DNA from: Haloterrigena turkmenica DSM 5511
Lineage (GTDB): Archaea; Halobacteriota; Halobacteria; Halobacteriales; Natrialbaceae
Direction of reading: 5' to 3'
DNA length: 64,000 nucleotides
Assembly: GCF_000025325.1 (NCBI RefSeq)
Contig: NC_013743.1
Location: 1,550,001-1,614,000 of the forward strand
This document shows positions 44,136-54,448 of this stretch, piece by piece; positions within the stretch are counted from its first letter, which is position 1; each line of letters starts with the position of its first letter. A program made the translations under genes and the position numbers. Under the pieces are notes generated by a model. The model did no database searches, was not told the DNA's origin, and saw only the letters and a list, made by a program, of their open reading frames with translations.

Positions 44136-46046
44136 GTGACGCTGCGATCCGTACCGATCGTCGACCGAGTGACCGACGCCTTCTTCGCGCTCGATACGGA
44201 CTTTCGGTTCACGTACGTAAACGAGCGCGCCGAGACGCTGCTGAAACGCTCCCGCGAGGAGCTGATCGGCCGGGTCATGTGGGACGAGTTCCCCCAGACC
44301 GTCGAGACGCAGTTCCCCGACGGCTTCCACCGGGCGATGGACGAACAGGTCCCCGTCTCCTTCGAGATCTACCACGCGCAACTGGAGACCTGGTTCGAGG
44401 CGCGGGCCTACCCCTCCGAGAGCGGCCTCTCGGTCTACATGCGCGACGTCACCGACCGGAAGGTCCAGGAGACGACCCTGGCCCAACACGCCGCCGTCGT
44501 CGAGGCCGTCAACGACGCCGTCGTCACCCTCGATCGGTCCCGAGAGATCGTCACTGTCAATGACGCCACCGAGACGGCCCTCGGCATCGACCGCGCGGAG
44601 CTGGTCGGCGAACACGTCGAACGGCTCATCGACTGCGCGGGGATCGCCGCCGAGGACGCCGTCGAGATCGGCCGCGCGATCACCGATATCGACATCGGCA
44701 GCGCGGTCGAGCGAACGCTCGAGGTCCCGTTTACCGACGCCGACGGTATCGATCGGATCGGCGAGTTCCGCTTCGTTCCGATCGAGGACGACGTCGCGAC
44801 CGTCGCCGCCGTGATCCGCGACGTCACCGACCGCCGCGAGTACGAGCGCGTCGTCACGTCGCTCCACGAGGTGACTCGCTGGCTGCTCGAGTCCGACGAC
44901 CCCGAGGAGATCTGTGCGATCGCGGTTCACTCCGGGAGCGACCTGCTCGAGCTGCCGATCAGCGGCGTCTGGCTGTTAGAGGAGGAACACGGCTATCTCG
45001 ACCCCGTCGCCGGGACCGCAGGGGCCCACGACGAGTTCGGCGGCCTCCCCCGATTCAACCCGGGCGAGGGGCTCGTCTGGGACGTCTTCGAGTCCGGCGA
45101 CGTCGAGCGGTTCGACGACCTCCGGGAGGTCGAAGACATTTACAACCCCGACACGCCGATCCGGTCGGAGATCATCGCACCGATCGGCACCCACGGCGTC
45201 CTCATGACCGGCTCGCTCGAGCCCCACCGGTTCGACGAGACCGACGTCGACCTCATCTCGACGCTTGTCGAGAACACCCGCGCGGCCCTCGACCGGGCCG
45301 ACCGGGAGCAGGTCCTCCGGGAGCGGACCGCCGAACTCGAGCGCCAGACCGAACGCCTCGAGTCGGTCGCGAACGTCCTCTCGAGCGATCTCAAAGCCCA
45401 GCTGTCGACCGTCGCCGACGCCCTCGAGAGCGACGGCTCCCGCACCGGCACCGACGGTGAAACCCACGAGGAGTGGGAGTTCCCGCTCGCCGAGGACTCC
45501 GTCGAAGCGACGCTCGACCGGGCCGAAGGGCTCGTCGACGACATCCGCGAGTTCGCCCGCAACGCCTCGACCGTCGGCACCCGCAGCCGGATCACCCTCG
45601 AGTCAGCGATCGACGAGGCGCTGGAGCGCTCCCGGCTCGATTACGACTCGGTCGTCGTCGAGGAGCCGGCGACGCTGCGGGCCGACCCCGACCGGTTCGT
45701 CCACCTCCTCGAGACGGCGTTCGACGACGCCGCGGCCCGTGCCGACAGCGAGGTGACGATCCAGGTGGGGCTCGTCGGCTTCGAGAACGACGATCGCTCC
45801 CGCGGCTTCTTCCTGCACGACGACGCCGCCGAGATCCCGCCGGCCGCTCACGAGCGGGTCCTCGATCCGACGACCGGTCCCGACGGCGTCGAGACCGGCG
45901 ACGCGGTCGCGACCGACGGGCTGGGGCTGGCCCTCGTTCGAGCGATCGCCGAAGCCCACGACTGGGAGCTGTCGATCGACAACGGCGAAAACGGCGGCAC
46001 GCGACTCGAGGTTCGGGACGTGACGACCCTCGAGCGCGACTCCTGA
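44136..46046 (+). CDS. PAS-PAS-GAF sensor with degenerate histidine-kinase core
   Basis: Protein of 636 residues from GTG 44136, placed just before the first PAS. PAS1 is at about 10-108, PAS2 at 115-235, GAF at 240-390, a HisKA-like helix pair at 400-480 and a HATPase-like domain at 515-628. The usual SHDL phospho-accepting site reads SSDL (416-419), so His is missing. The N-box has Glu and Asp instead of Asn (HLLETAFDDAAA), and G1 reads HDDAAEIPP. Only the G2-like GLGLALVRAIAEAHDWEL is intact. It is probably a non-catalytic or unusual sensor. A longer start at GTG 43980 is possible. Confidence 0.85.
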   Translation: MTLRSVPIVDRVTDAFFALDTDFRFTYVNERAETLLKRSREELIGRVMWDEFPQTVETQFPDGFHRAMDEQVPVSFEIYHAQLETWFEARAYPSESGLSVYMRDVTDRKVQETTLAQHAAVVEAVNDAVVTLDRSREIVTVNDATETALGIDRAELVGEHVERLIDCAGIAAEDAVEIGRAITDIDIGSAVERTLEVPFTDADGIDRIGEFRFVPIEDDVATVAAVIRDVTDRREYERVVTSLHEVTRWLLESDDPEEICAIAVHSGSDLLELPISGVWLLEEEHGYLDPVAGTAGAHDEFGGLPRFNPGEGLVWDVFESGDVERFDDLREVEDIYNPDTPIRSEIIAPIGTHGVLMTGSLEPHRFDETDVDLISTLVENTRAALDRADREQVLRERTAELERQTERLESVANVLSSDLKAQLSTVADALESDGSRTGTDGETHEEWEFPLAEDSVEATLDRAEGLVDDIREFARNASTVGTRSRITLESAIDEALERSRLDYDSVVVEEPATLRADPDRFVHLLETAFDDAAARADSEVTIQVGLVGFENDDRSRGFFLHDDAAEIPPAAHERVLDPTTGPDGVETGDAVATDGLGLALVRAIAEAHDWELSIDNGENGGTRLEVRDVTTLERDS

Positions 46047-46072
46047 TCAGTCCGAGTCCTGAAGACGCCTGA

Positions 46073-46666
46073 TCAGTTCGACTCTTGGAGGATCGAATCC
46101 CGCGCGATGTCCTGACAGAGCTGTCGGTAGCCGTCCTGCTCGAGCAGTTCCTCCATCGTGTCGTTGACCTGGACGCGAAGCACCGCGAGCCGGTCCCGAA
46201 GCTGCGCGTACTCCTGACTGGACTTGAGCTCGGCGTCGGTCTTCTGGGCGTCCAGCAGCGCCTTCTTCGAGGCCAGCGCGAAGAACTCCTGGAGCTGTGC
46301 GTCGTAACTCGAGCGCAGGGTGAGCTGGTCGACGATCCGCCGCAGCTCCGCCTTCGAGACGGGTTTGACCAGGTAATCGTCGAACCCCATCTCGATGATG
46401 TCGAAGTCCGGTTCGACGGCCGTGACCATCGCGACCCGGCAGTCGAGCTCGCGGTCGCGGATCGTCTCGAGGATCGTATCGCCGGACAGCCCCGGCATCC
46501 GCCGGTCGAGGAGGACGATGTCGACCGTCTCGTCGATGGCGTCGAGCGCGGTCTCGCCGTCGTAGGCCGTCTCGAGGTCGCAGGTGTCGCCGAGCCAGGC
46601 GGCGTAGAGGTTCGCGAGATCGGGCTCGTCTTCGACGATCAGGACGGACGGGGTATCAGTGGCCAT
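46073..46666 (-). CDS. Response regulator with HalX domain
   Basis: Protein of 197 residues from ATG 46666. The receiver domain has the acidic pair Glu12/Asp13, phospho-acceptor Asp54 (LLDRRMPG) and Lys102 (YLVKPV). The C-terminal HalX domain FFALASKKALLDAQKTDAEL is a haloarchaeal output of unknown function. GGAGG lies ten bases before the ATG, with a TATA further upstream, so a leader exists. It is convergent with the PAS-GAF sensor, 26 bases apart. The pair may work together although the kinase lacks its His. Confidence 0.92.
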   Translation of the reverse strand: MATDTPSVLIVEDEPDLANLYAAWLGDTCDLETAYDGETALDAIDETVDIVLLDRRMPGLSGDTILETIRDRELDCRVAMVTAVEPDFDIIEMGFDDYLVKPVSKAELRRIVDQLTLRSSYDAQLQEFFALASKKALLDAQKTDAELKSSQEYAQLRDRLAVLRVQVNDTMEELLEQDGYRQLCQDIARDSILQESN

Positions 46667-46817
46667 TGACGGTGTCCTCCGGTGTAGCGATTCGTGGAAG
46701 CAATTGTACCGGGAGTATATCAAGATATCGGCAGACCGCAAGAGGAAGCGACTCCCCGACCGGACCTGACGGCGTCGAGATCGGTCGGCCGCGACGGACG
46801 CGACCTCGTCCGTCGGC

Positions 46818-48971
46818 TCACTCGAGTTCGCGCTCGATCGTCTCGCGTCGCTCGCGGATGGCGGCCGCGTCAGTTTCGATCGTTCGGTCGCCGACCGTCA
46901 CCTCGAGTCGACCGTCGTCGGTCGCCGACCCGAGTTCGACGACGGGTGCGACACCGTCGAACGCCTCGCGGACCGCATCGGGCGAGTCGGTCTGGATCAG
47001 GGCGCGACCGGGCTGTTCGTGGAATAGCGCCGCGGCGGCGGCCGTCTCGTCGGCCGATTCGGGGACGGGAATCGAGACCTCGAGGCCCGCGTCGTCGGTG
47101 ACCATCTCCGCCAGCGCGACCGCGAGGCCGCCGTGGCTGACGTCGTGGACCGCGCGGGTGGCGTCGTCGTCGGCCACGTCGGCGAGGGTTTCGACGACGC
47201 TAGCGGGGTCCTCGGGGAGTTCGGGGAAGGCGTCGCTGCCGTCGAACCGGGCGAGGTACTCGGAGCCGCCCAGTCGGGCGTCGCCCTCGAGGCCGAGATC
47301 GCCGACCAGCAGGAGGTCGCTGTCGTCCTCGGCGTCAACGGCCAGCGGCGGCGCGTCGTAGCCCGCTTTCGTTCCGACCATCGCGAGCGTCGGCGTCGGC
47401 GGAATCGGTCCCGCCACGGAGTCGTTGTACAGCGAGACGTTCCCGCCGACGACCGGCGCCGACAGGCGCTCGCACATCTCGGCGAGGCCGTCGACGATGC
47501 CCGTGAAGCCGCCGTAGACGTCGGGCTTCTCCGGGTTCCCGCCGTTCAGGCAGTCGACGGCCGCCAGCGGCGTCGCACCCTTGGCCGCGATGTTCGTCGC
47601 GTTCTCGAGGGCTACCGCGCGGGCGCCCTCGTAGGGTGCGGTGTCGGTCCAGTTCGGTGCGGCGCCGGAGGAAATCGCGAGCCCCTGCCCGGCTTCCCGC
47701 ACTGCGACGATCGCCGCGTCGTCGCCCGGCCCGACGCTCGTGCGGACGCCGACCTCGTGGTCGTACTGGCGGTAGATCCACCGCTTCGAGGCGGTGTTCG
47801 GACTCGAGACGACGGCGTCGAAGGCCTCCTCGAGGTCGACCTCGGGGAGGTCGGTCTCGGGCTGTTCGGGCTCCTCGCTGGGGAGGTCGTTCATCGGCGC
47901 ACCCTCGCCGAGGAAGTAGGCGTCGACGTCGACGACGGTCTCGCCCTCGAAGGTGCAGGTGTAGTTGCCCTCGGTGACCTCGCCGATGACCGAACAGCCG
48001 AGGTCGAACCGCTCGGCGATCTCCGCTACGCGATCGACGTTCTCGGGCTCGACCTCGTAGCACATCCGCTCCTGGGACTCGGCGAGCAGGATTTCGAGCG
48101 CGTTCATGTTCGGTTCGCGCTGGTGGACCCGCTCGAGTTCGATCTCCGCGCCGAGGCCGCCCTTGGCGACGAGCTCGCTCGAGGCACCGCCGAGACCGGC
48201 GGCGCCGAGGTCGCGGGCCGACTCGATCAGGCCTTCGTCGACGAGTTGCTCGTTGGCCTCGATGAGCAGTTTCTCGGTGTAGGGGTCGCCGACCTGCACG
48301 GCGGGTCGGTCCTCGGTCTCGGCGTCCTCCGCGAGGTCCTCGCTGGCGAAGGAGGCGCCGCCGAGGCCGTCGCGACCGGTGCCGTTCCCGACGAGGACGA
48401 GTTTGTTGCCCGGTTCCTGCGCTTCGGCGGTGACGAGTCGCTCCTCGTTCGTCAGGCCGACGCAGGCGACGTTCACGAGCGGGTTCCCCTCGTAGTCGGG
48501 GTGGAAGTCGACGCTGCCAGCAACTGTGGGAACGCCGATGCAGTTCCCGTAGTGGCTGATCCCCTCGACGACGCCCTCGAGGAGGTACCGGGAGTGATCG
48601 GCGTCGAACTCGCCGAAGTACAGCGAGTCGGCCAGCGCGATCGGGTAGGCGCCCATCGAGAGCGTGTCCCGGACGATCCCGCCGACGCCCGTCGCGGCGC
48701 CGTCGAACGGGTCGACGTAGGAGGGGTGGTTGTGGCTCTCGATTCCCATCGTGATGTACGTCTCGTCATCGAGCGCGACGACCGCCGCGTCGTCGCCCGG
48801 CCCGACGACGACCTGCTCGCCCTCGCTGTCGAACGCGGAGAGAAGGGGTCGCGAGGAGCGGTACGCGCAGTGTTCGCTCCAGAGGTTCTCGAACAGCGCC
48901 GCCTCGGCCGGGGTGGGCTCCCGGTCCAGTTCCTCGACGACGAGTTCGCGGTCCGAATCGGCAAGACTCAT
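46818..48971 (-). CDS. purL: Phosphoribosylformylglycinamidine synthase subunit PurL
   Basis: Protein of 717 residues, the small-type PurL length. It carries AIR-synthase-like repeats. The N-terminal [19 protein letters not shown], the loop [20 protein letters not shown] and the motif LAESQERM are present, as is the second half with [11 protein letters not shown]. It performs the FGAR to FGAM step of purine synthesis together with PurQ and PurS, neither of which is in this window. ATG 48971 starts the family N-terminus ([20 protein letters not shown]). Confidence 0.96.
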   Translation of the reverse strand: MSLADSDRELVVEELDREPTPAEAALFENLWSEHCAYRSSRPLLSAFDSEGEQVVVGPGDDAAVVALDDETYITMGIESHNHPSYVDPFDGAATGVGGIVRDTLSMGAYPIALADSLYFGEFDADHSRYLLEGVVEGISHYGNCIGVPTVAGSVDFHPDYEGNPLVNVACVGLTNEERLVTAEAQEPGNKLVLVGNGTGRDGLGGASFASEDLAEDAETEDRPAVQVGDPYTEKLLIEANEQLVDEGLIESARDLGAAGLGGASSELVAKGGLGAEIELERVHQREPNMNALEILLAESQERMCYEVEPENVDRVAEIAERFDLGCSVIGEVTEGNYTCTFEGETVVDVDAYFLGEGAPMNDLPSEEPEQPETDLPEVDLEEAFDAVVSSPNTASKRWIYRQYDHEVGVRTSVGPGDDAAIVAVREAGQGLAISSGAAPNWTDTAPYEGARAVALENATNIAAKGATPLAAVDCLNGGNPEKPDVYGGFTGIVDGLAEMCERLSAPVVGGNVSLYNDSVAGPIPPTPTLAMVGTKAGYDAPPLAVDAEDDSDLLLVGDLGLEGDARLGGSEYLARFDGSDAFPELPEDPASVVETLADVADDDATRAVHDVSHGGLAVALAEMVTDDAGLEVSIPVPESADETAAAAALFHEQPGRALIQTDSPDAVREAFDGVAPVVELGSATDDGRLEVTVGDRTIETDAAAIRERRETIERELE

Positions 48972-49153
48972 TCACGTCAGTGGTGGAAGTCGGGGAGTAA
49001 AGGGGTTTCCATATACACGTTCGTGTATCGACTTCGGCACCCGATCGAACCGCCGCGGCGGTTCGCGATTCGGTTTTGGGGCGAGAACCCGCCGCTCGGC
49101 CGCGGGCGTTCCCGGCGGCACCGTCGCGATGGTCGCCGCGTCCGTCCCGGTTC

Positions 49154-49768
49154 TCAGGAGTTCTTCATTCGGGTGATCGTGACGTCCCAGTCGGGATACG
49201 AACGGTCGGTGTAGCAGCAAAACGACCGCTCGAGGTCGACGTCGTGGTCGTGCGCGACCTCGAGTATCGGCCGCAGCGCGTCCGCCACTGTCTCCGCGTC
49301 GAGGCCCGTCTCACCCGCCGCTTCGGCGTCGACCTCTTCGAGTCTCGCCTGCTCGAGCCACGCTCGCTTCGGGAGGTCGTTCCAGAACCGGATCGTTCCG
49401 GTCCGGGGATCGAAATCGACGATTCCGTGGGCTTCCAGTTTGGGGAGGTGCTGGTGGCGGAGCGTCCGCTCGACGTCCGTCAGGTAGTCGTCCGTCGGTT
49501 CCGTTTCGGGCGGCGTCTGCCAGTCACCGACCGTCGATACGAGTTCGTCGAGCGCCACGACGTCGGTGGCGGATCCCTGCAGATAGTACACCACGTATCG
49601 CCGTCGTTCGTGGGACAGTACGTCCATCAGTTTCCCGAGTTCGAGTCCACCGTCCGACACGAGCGGCCGCGTACCGGCGTCTTCCCGCTCGGAATCGCGG
49701 CCCTCACCGTCCGGTCCGGTGGCCGGCGGTTCCGGGTCCTCCTCGGGCGATCTTCGGTCGTCGGTCAT
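49154..49768 (-). CDS. Winged-helix regulator with DUF7344-type HTH
   Basis: Protein of 204 residues from ATG 49768. After an acidic N-terminus, residues 45-130 carry the haloarchaeal winged helix (LMDVLSHERRRYVVYYLQGS, ALDELVSTVGDW, TLRHQHLPKLEAHGIVDFDP). The C-terminal part (RPILEVAHDHDVDLERSFCC, then WDVTITRM) is a small sensor-like domain with two adjacent cysteines. The 57-residue upstream extension is Arg-rich and is not used. Likely DNA-binding, with unknown targets. Confidence 0.85.
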   Translation of the reverse strand: MTDDRRSPEEDPEPPATGPDGEGRDSEREDAGTRPLVSDGGLELGKLMDVLSHERRRYVVYYLQGSATDVVALDELVSTVGDWQTPPETEPTDDYLTDVERTLRHQHLPKLEAHGIVDFDPRTGTIRFWNDLPKRAWLEQARLEEVDAEAAGETGLDAETVADALRPILEVAHDHDVDLERSFCCYTDRSYPDWDVTITRMKNS

Positions 49769-50216
49769 CGTACGTGGGGTACCGGGCCGGATAGTAAAGT
49801 CGCCGGGCCTAAAGAGAACGATACTCCGGCTCGCCGTCACGAACTCTCCGACCCTCGACCGGAACGCTCTCACGGGGGCCGTGGCGGCCGATTTGCGATT
49901 GAACGAACCGTAACGGCGATTATGATTTCCGTATTGCACTCGGCCGGCGATGGACGATCCCGGGACGGACGGCGCCGACCTATACGAATTGGCCGCCCGG
50001 CGGAATCGGGGTTCACGTGCCTGCCACCGGTCTGACCCGGCGACGAGCGTCAGAATCGTCGGTAACGGGATTTGATCGGCCGCGAGGTGACTCCCGGCAC
50101 CCGATATACTTTGGTCTCCCGTCGTTCTCCGGTCCCGATCTGCGCTCCCGAAGCGGTCGGCCGAACCGTTTGAATTCGTCGCCCGCTCGATCGGTGCGGT
50201 CCGCGCGGCCCGACCG
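49769..50216. other. Intergenic region between the DUF7344-type regulator and the Bat-type gene
   Basis: This 448-base stretch has no gene I can support. It holds a TATA-like GATAGTAAAGTC (49789-49800) for the minus-strand regulator. Two A/T-rich patches (CGATTATGATTTCCG and CCCGATATACTTTGG) are not linked to a visible start. No repeat or RNA fold was recognised. Confidence 0.4.
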
Positions 50217-53200
50217 TCACGCGGCCGCGGCGCCTTCGATCAGCGTTTCGACCAGCTTCTGAACCCCCTCGCGAATGTGCTGGTGGAACGTCGCCGGTGC
50301 GACGTCGAGCGAATCGGCCACGTTCTCGCCGGAGCTGTCCCGCGGCCACTCGAAGTAGCCCGCGTAGTACGCCGTCTCGAGTACCGTCCGCTGGCGTTCC
50401 GTGAGCAACTCCTCGAGTGCGGTCCGGAACTCCCGACCGGTGTGGACCGATCGCTCGCGTTCCCGCTTGCCGACGAGTTCCGTCCGAGCGAACGTCGACC
50501 GGGCGGCCTCGACGACCTCCCTGACGTCGGCCGTCTGAGAGAACGCCGAGACGCAGGTCCCACGTCCCTCCGCGAACCGTGCGGACCGGACAGTGCCCCC
50601 GTATTCGGCGAGCGCGGTCGCCAGCGACGAGTCACCGACGATGAACTCGACGAGCGCCCCGTTCTCGTCCTCGTCTTCGGCGACGATGCGAGCGCGCTCG
50701 ATGCCGGGCTCGTCGCCGGCGCGTTCGAGCACGCGGTCGGGCTTGCACCCAGTGACGGTGAAATACTGGAGATACGTCCCGTCGGACTGCGACGTGATGC
50801 CCTCCATTTCGAATTCGACCCCGAGCTCGTCCGACGCGCTCACGAAGAACACGTCCGGATCGCGGATCTCGAACTCGAGTTCGACGACCGCGTCGGTGAG
50901 CAGCGCCGCCTTCCGTTCGACGGCGTTGATCGCGAGTCCGATCGTCTTGCCGAGTTCGAACAGCACGGCCTGCTCCCTGACGCTGAACGCGTTCGCGCGC
51001 GACGAGTACGCGACGAGCACGTCGTAGACCGTCTCCTTGTAGATCAGCGGAATCACCGCTGCGGACGAGTGCTCGCTCTCGAAGGCACCGTTGGGACTGG
51101 CGTCGGTCACGGGAAGTTCCTCGGGGAGCGCCGCGACGTTCCGGATGAGCTGGATATCGCCCGATTCGACCGCCATCGAGATCGCGTCGACCGCGTCGAT
51201 GTCGAACGACCGATCGATCGACGCCGTCTCGAGCCCGTCGTCCGTCTTCGGGGTGACCTCGCGGGTCCCGGTATCGACTTCGCCGGTCCACGCCGCGTGA
51301 TACAGTTTCGAGTCGGTGAGCGTCTCGCAGACCTCTCGTTCGATCGCCGCTCGGTCGGCCGCCTGCACTACCCCCTGGTTGATGCGTCGGATGACCGTAT
51401 TGATCTGGTTGAGCGTCTCCAGTTCGTCGCGCTGACGGCCGAGTTCCAGCTGCTGTTCTTTCACCTCGGTGATGTCGTCGATGACGCCGACGAACCGGTA
51501 CACGTCGCCGTCGTCGTTCTGCAGCGGGAACGCGAAGCTGGTGACCCACCGGATGCTGCTGTCGGGCTGGACGATGCGGTACTTCTCCTGAAACCGGATC
51601 GCGGTGCCGTCGTTCCGGGGCGTTTGCGTCACTTCCTGCATCGCCGTTTCGACGCGGTGTCGGTCCTGCGGGTGGACGTCGTCGAGGTGGTTCATCAGGT
51701 TGTCGTACACGGAGTCCCGCGAGCGGCCGGTGATGTTCTCGTAGGCGGGATTGATGTACAGGATCTCGCTCAGGTCCGCGTCCGCCATCCAGATGGCGCT
51801 GTTGATGTTCTCGGCGATCTGACGGAGTCGCGCCTCGCTCTCTCGCAACCGCTTCTCGCGCTCCTTGCGGTCGGAGATGTCCGTCGCGATGACGACCGCT
51901 TTCTCGACGTCGCCGCCCTGGTTCTCGATGGGCGCGATGCTGAGCGCCGTCCAGACGCGCTCCCCGTCGGGACGCTCCAGTCTGAACTCGGAGTTGAGAA
52001 CGTGTTCGCGGTCCTCGAACACCCGGCTCAGCAGGTCCTCGGGCTGTACCTGCTGGCCGCTCGCGCCGTAGAACCTGCGCTGAGTGACGTCGAGCGTCTG
52101 ATTCGTGATCTCCCCGATCGTCAGCCCCAACAGCTCCTCGGCCCGGTCGTTGACGCGGGAGATGTCGCCGTCGGCCGTGATCACGCCGATACCGACGGGG
52201 CTCGTCTCGAGGATGTGCTCGATGACGTCGCGTTCCTCCCGGAGCGTCTCCTCGCGCTCCTTCCGATCCGTGATGTCCGTCGCGATGATCGCCGCCTTCT
52301 CGACGTCGCCGGCGGCGTCCGTCATCGGTGCGATGCTGATGGAGGCCCAGACCTGGTCGCCGTCGGGTCGCTCGAGGGCGAATTCGGTGTCGATAACCTC
52401 TTCGTGGTCGTCGAACACCCGGCTCAGCAGGTCTTCCGGCGAGATCCGATGGCCCTCCGAATCGTACAGCTTCCGCTGGGAGACGTCGAACGTCTGGTCG
52501 GAGAGTTCCTCCATGGTCAACCCCAGTAGCGCCTCGGCCCGGTCGTTGACGCGGGAGATATCGCCGTCGGGCGTGATCACGCCGATGCCGACGGGACTCG
52601 TCTCGAGGACGTGTTCGTTCAACCCCCGTTCTTGCCTGAGTTCCTCGGCGCGTTCCTTCCGATCGGAGACGTCGCGGACGATGCCGACCGTGCCGCAGTC
52701 CGTCCCTTCGGGCTCGATCGCGGTCACGCGAGCCTCGCAGGGGATCGCGTCACCGTCGGCGGTGTGCGCGGCGAACTCGACGGTGACCGTCCGCGGTTCC
52801 CCGTCAGTGAGCAGTCCCTCGACGGCGCTCCGACACTCCGGGAGGTCGTCCTCGTCGACGACTGCCGACGCGTGCTCGCCGAGCAGTTCGTCTCGAGAGT
52901 AGCCGAGCGCGTCGACGATCGTGTCGTTGACCATCTCGAAGCGCCCGTCGCGATCCAAGTGATAGACGCCGTACTCCGGGATCCCGGTGATGGCGTCGTA
53001 GCGGTCGATCGTTCGCTCCTCCGGCTCGCGCGCCGACGAATCGCGAATCACCGCGGTATAGTACCGTTCGCCGTCGAACTCGAACCCGCGAACGTCGATG
53101 CGGGCGCGGACCGTCTCGCCGTCCGCGCAACGCAGGCGCCCGTCCAGTCGGTCGCGGGTATCGTCAGCGGGCGCGATAGCCGACCCGTCCGCGTCGACGA

Positions 53201-53432
53201 CGAAGTCCGCGAACGGTTCGTCCGCGAGCTCGTCCGGCGAGTAGCCGAGCACGTCCGCGACCGATTCGGTGGCGAACACGACGGTCCCCTCGCCGTCGAC
53301 GACGATCGCATCGATCGGCGCGGCGTCGATCGCGGTCCGGACGAATCGTTCGCCGTCGCCCAGTTCGGTGCGGATACCGAGGCCGGCGCGCTCGTTGGCC
53401 CCTCCGCTATCGGTCGATGGAGTCTCGGTCAT
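50217..53432 (-). CDS. Bat-type (bacterio-opsin activator-like) regulator with five PAS, GAF and HTH_10
   Basis: Protein of 1071 residues. PAS domains lie at about 28-135, 145-258, 266-395, 398-525 and 530-660, a GAF at 680-845, the BAT/HTH-associated domain at 848-1000 and the C-terminal HTH_10 at 1010-1062 (LTERQRTVLETAYYAGYFEW). PAS3 and PAS4 are near-duplicates 132 residues apart (LETSPVGIGVIT in both). It senses redox or light-type signals and activates transcription directly. Bat of Halobacterium is the model, and the targets here are unknown. Confidence 0.92.
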   Translation of the reverse strand: MTETPSTDSGGANERAGLGIRTELGDGERFVRTAIDAAPIDAIVVDGEGTVVFATESVADVLGYSPDELADEPFADFVVDADGSAIAPADDTRDRLDGRLRCADGETVRARIDVRGFEFDGERYYTAVIRDSSAREPEERTIDRYDAITGIPEYGVYHLDRDGRFEMVNDTIVDALGYSRDELLGEHASAVVDEDDLPECRSAVEGLLTDGEPRTVTVEFAAHTADGDAIPCEARVTAIEPEGTDCGTVGIVRDVSDRKERAEELRQERGLNEHVLETSPVGIGVITPDGDISRVNDRAEALLGLTMEELSDQTFDVSQRKLYDSEGHRISPEDLLSRVFDDHEEVIDTEFALERPDGDQVWASISIAPMTDAAGDVEKAAIIATDITDRKEREETLREERDVIEHILETSPVGIGVITADGDISRVNDRAEELLGLTIGEITNQTLDVTQRRFYGASGQQVQPEDLLSRVFEDREHVLNSEFRLERPDGERVWTALSIAPIENQGGDVEKAVVIATDISDRKEREKRLRESEARLRQIAENINSAIWMADADLSEILYINPAYENITGRSRDSVYDNLMNHLDDVHPQDRHRVETAMQEVTQTPRNDGTAIRFQEKYRIVQPDSSIRWVTSFAFPLQNDDGDVYRFVGVIDDITEVKEQQLELGRQRDELETLNQINTVIRRINQGVVQAADRAAIEREVCETLTDSKLYHAAWTGEVDTGTREVTPKTDDGLETASIDRSFDIDAVDAISMAVESGDIQLIRNVAALPEELPVTDASPNGAFESEHSSAAVIPLIYKETVYDVLVAYSSRANAFSVREQAVLFELGKTIGLAINAVERKAALLTDAVVELEFEIRDPDVFFVSASDELGVEFEMEGITSQSDGTYLQYFTVTGCKPDRVLERAGDEPGIERARIVAEDEDENGALVEFIVGDSSLATALAEYGGTVRSARFAEGRGTCVSAFSQTADVREVVEAARSTFARTELVGKRERERSVHTGREFRTALEELLTERQRTVLETAYYAGYFEWPRDSSGENVADSLDVAPATFHQHIREGVQKLVETLIEGAAAA

Positions 53433-53639
53433 TACCGTGCGTCGTGACGCGACGAGGCCGTAAAGAGATATATTGCCGGTACCGTGAAAGTCGCCGACCC
53501 TTGAACGACGCCGCTCGACCGACGGAGACGTGACGGGATCTCGCTCCGATCGCGGACTGCGTCGATCGGCCGATCTACCGCAAGCGCGAGCGACGGCGTC
53601 GGGCCCGCTCGAGCCGTCGACCTCGACGCCCAGCGTCGC

Positions 53640-54008
53640 TCAGTTCTGGCAGCTCTCGAGCCACGAGCCGGCCCAGCACTCGATCTCGTCGAAGACGGGC
53701 TCGAGGGACTCGCCCTTGTCGGTCAGGCTGTAGTAGGTCGCGATCGGGGCGTCCTCCTCGAGGCGGCGTTCGACGAATCCCATCTCGCCCAAGTCGTCGA
53801 GTACGCGCGAGAGGGTGCGGGCGTTCGCGCCGGTCGAGCGCTTGAGTTCGTTAAAGCGCTGTTCGCCGGAGAGCAGTTCGTGGAGGACCGCCAGCCGCCA
53901 CTGGGAGCCGATCTGCTCGAGCGATTCGATGACGGGGCAGGCGTTGGGGCCGTCGTTCTCGGGCGTCTCGACCGTCTCGTCGCTGGGTTCGGTCTGCGGG
54001 GATGACAT
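53640..54008 (-). CDS. HxlR-family winged-helix regulator
   Basis: Protein of 122 residues. Family marks are ACPVIESLEQIGSQWRLAVL with the conserved Cys, LLSGEQRFNELKRSTGANAR, TLSRVLDDLGEMGFVERR and YYSLTDKGESLEPV. A CGCTTTAGCAG element (minus strand TGCTAAAGCG) lies 22-33 bases before the ATG as TATA. HxlR proteins often sense oxidants through the N-terminal Cys. Targets unknown. Confidence 0.92.
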   Translation of the reverse strand: MSSPQTEPSDETVETPENDGPNACPVIESLEQIGSQWRLAVLHELLSGEQRFNELKRSTGANARTLSRVLDDLGEMGFVERRLEEDAPIATYYSLTDKGESLEPVFDEIECWAGSWLESCQN

Positions 54009-54448
54009 TCGATTCGGCCTACGACGGGAACCGCTTTAGCAGTTCGGATTCGAACCAGCTAACACGAGGTCAGTAGCTTCGACGCGTACAGTAGGCCGTC
54101 TCGAGCGTCGTCGCCCTCTCACAGGTCGTCGACCCCGAAATCACTTCGATCGTCCCCGGCGATACCTGACGGGACGGGAGACGTGAACGAGACGACGGAG
54201 AGACGGCTGGCGGTGAGTCGCTACGCGCGGACCGAAGCCCGGTTCGGACCCGAACGGCCACGTAGCGGGCAGTGACGATAGCAGTTCGAAAAGCCCCCAG
54301 CGGTTCCGCTGGGTGACTCCAGCCAGAGGCGGTACTGAGGGTGAAGCGTCCCTGCGAAGCTAACGCTGGCACCGCGATCGGCTATCGGAGACGGTGACGG
54401 AACCGTGTCGAATAGACCGTGCGTCTCTCGCCCCACCGTTCCATTGGA
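54009..54448. other. Intergenic region with a palindromic hairpin
   Basis: This 440-base gap holds the HxlR promoter at its start. It also holds a perfect 8+8 palindrome CCCAGCGG-TT-CCGCTGGG (54296-54313), read as a six-pair stem with a six-base loop, which might be a terminator-like or RNA structure. GGCGGTACTGAGGGT (54335-54349) weakly resembles the sequence just before the small membrane gene (GGCGGTGCTGAAGGT at 54621). No gene is supported. Confidence 0.5.

Noticed and set aside
47133-49214. Plus-strand frame of 693 codons over purL
   Set aside because: Antisense to purL, whose motifs are unequivocal.
54040-54062. T-loop-like sequence (GGTTCGAATCC on the minus strand) suggesting a tRNA
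   Set aside because: No matching acceptor stem or anticodon arm could be built, and the segment is the HxlR promoter region.
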